Below are positions 63,785-64,000 of a stretch of DNA of 64,000 bases, one piece after another. The stretch covers positions 1,569,501-1,633,500 of the forward strand of contig NC_087390.1 in NCBI RefSeq assembly GCF_963675165.1, in the 5' to 3' direction. The translations under genes and the position numbers were made by a program. The DNA comes from Halichondria panicea (Eukaryota; Porifera; Demospongiae; Suberitida; Halichondriidae). The first letter of the stretch is position 1. Each line of letters starts with the position of its first letter. Below the pieces are notes generated by a model that made no database searches, was not told the origin of the DNA, and saw only the letters and a list, made by a program, of their open reading frames with translations.

Positions 63785-64000
63785 ACATAACTGAGCATGC
63801 ACTGACAGTACATGTTTAATTGGTGTCTGCTATATAATTATAGCACTCGCCCAGACTAGGACACAACATAAAAGAGCTAGTTAAATCTGAGTGGGAAAAC
63901 TTAGACAGACGTATAATCGACGTCAAAATTCAAAGTCTATATATAGAGATTGTGCATTATACGCACGTTTATATATGGTTTGCCTATACAGACTCTTGTT
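63785..64000. other. End of window, nothing recognised
   Basis: AT-rich sequence, no exon or repeat identified. Confidence 0.4.

Overview
This is eukaryotic DNA. Genes are split into many short exons with GT-AG introns and AATAAA poly(A) signals, embedded in AT-rich sequence full of small inverted-repeat transposons. The gene families point to an early-branching animal: tandem Death-NACHT-LRR receptors, an FMNL-type formin, an SR-cyclophilin, a CPVL-type carboxypeptidase, an EAF-type elongation factor, an ODAD2/ARMC4-like armadillo protein and Death/ankyrin sequence. Very short introns and an expanded NLR family suggest a demosponge, most likely Amphimedon queenslandica or a relative. That is inference; no database was searched.

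Layout. 175-2599: 5' part of an SR-cyclophilin, cut off on its 3' side. 3159-6384: two partial copies of the 3' half of a formin. 6926-12788: NLR1. 13113-14970: last exon of a CPVL-like gene (minus strand), a large G-rich minisatellite and a 52-bp tandem repeat. 14979-15813: broken ODAD2/ARMC4-like fragment (minus). 16042-21639: the most complete formin (FH1-FH2-DAD, no N-terminal regulatory half). 22184-28538: NLR2, frameshifted. 28990-35548: CPVL and EAF fragments (minus), with a piggyBac-like insertion. 35819-41143: NLR3. 41568-45545: second CPVL+EAF pair. 45612-46163: an NLR-type upstream block with no NLR behind it, then a small membrane-protein ORF. 46967-48382: third CPVL fragment. 48638-54786: array of ~1.34-kb satellite units with two Helitron-like elements. 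55310-55392: lone EAF exon. 55631-60549: NLR4. 61016-63765: cyclophilin remnant and a broken Death/ankyrin gene (minus).

The locus therefore looks like a repeated unit of (formin 3' end or EAF first exon) - NLR - CPVL 3' end - EAF. All NLRs lie on the plus strand. The passenger genes are mostly dead fragments, while three of four NLR reading frames are open, so the NLRs appear to be what was retained.

The outstanding feature is in the NLRs. All four share a six-exon plan in which three 5' exons encode a small protein with three hydrophobic segments. It ends in a perfect 2A translational-recoding motif (DVEANPGP), placed immediately before the Death domain. One mRNA is predicted to give two products: a membrane peptide of about 175 residues (or, from an internal ATG, a 29-residue signal-like peptide) and a separate Death-NACHT-LRR receptor starting with proline. 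All introns are phase 1, so any internal exon, including the 2A exon, can be skipped without breaking the frame.
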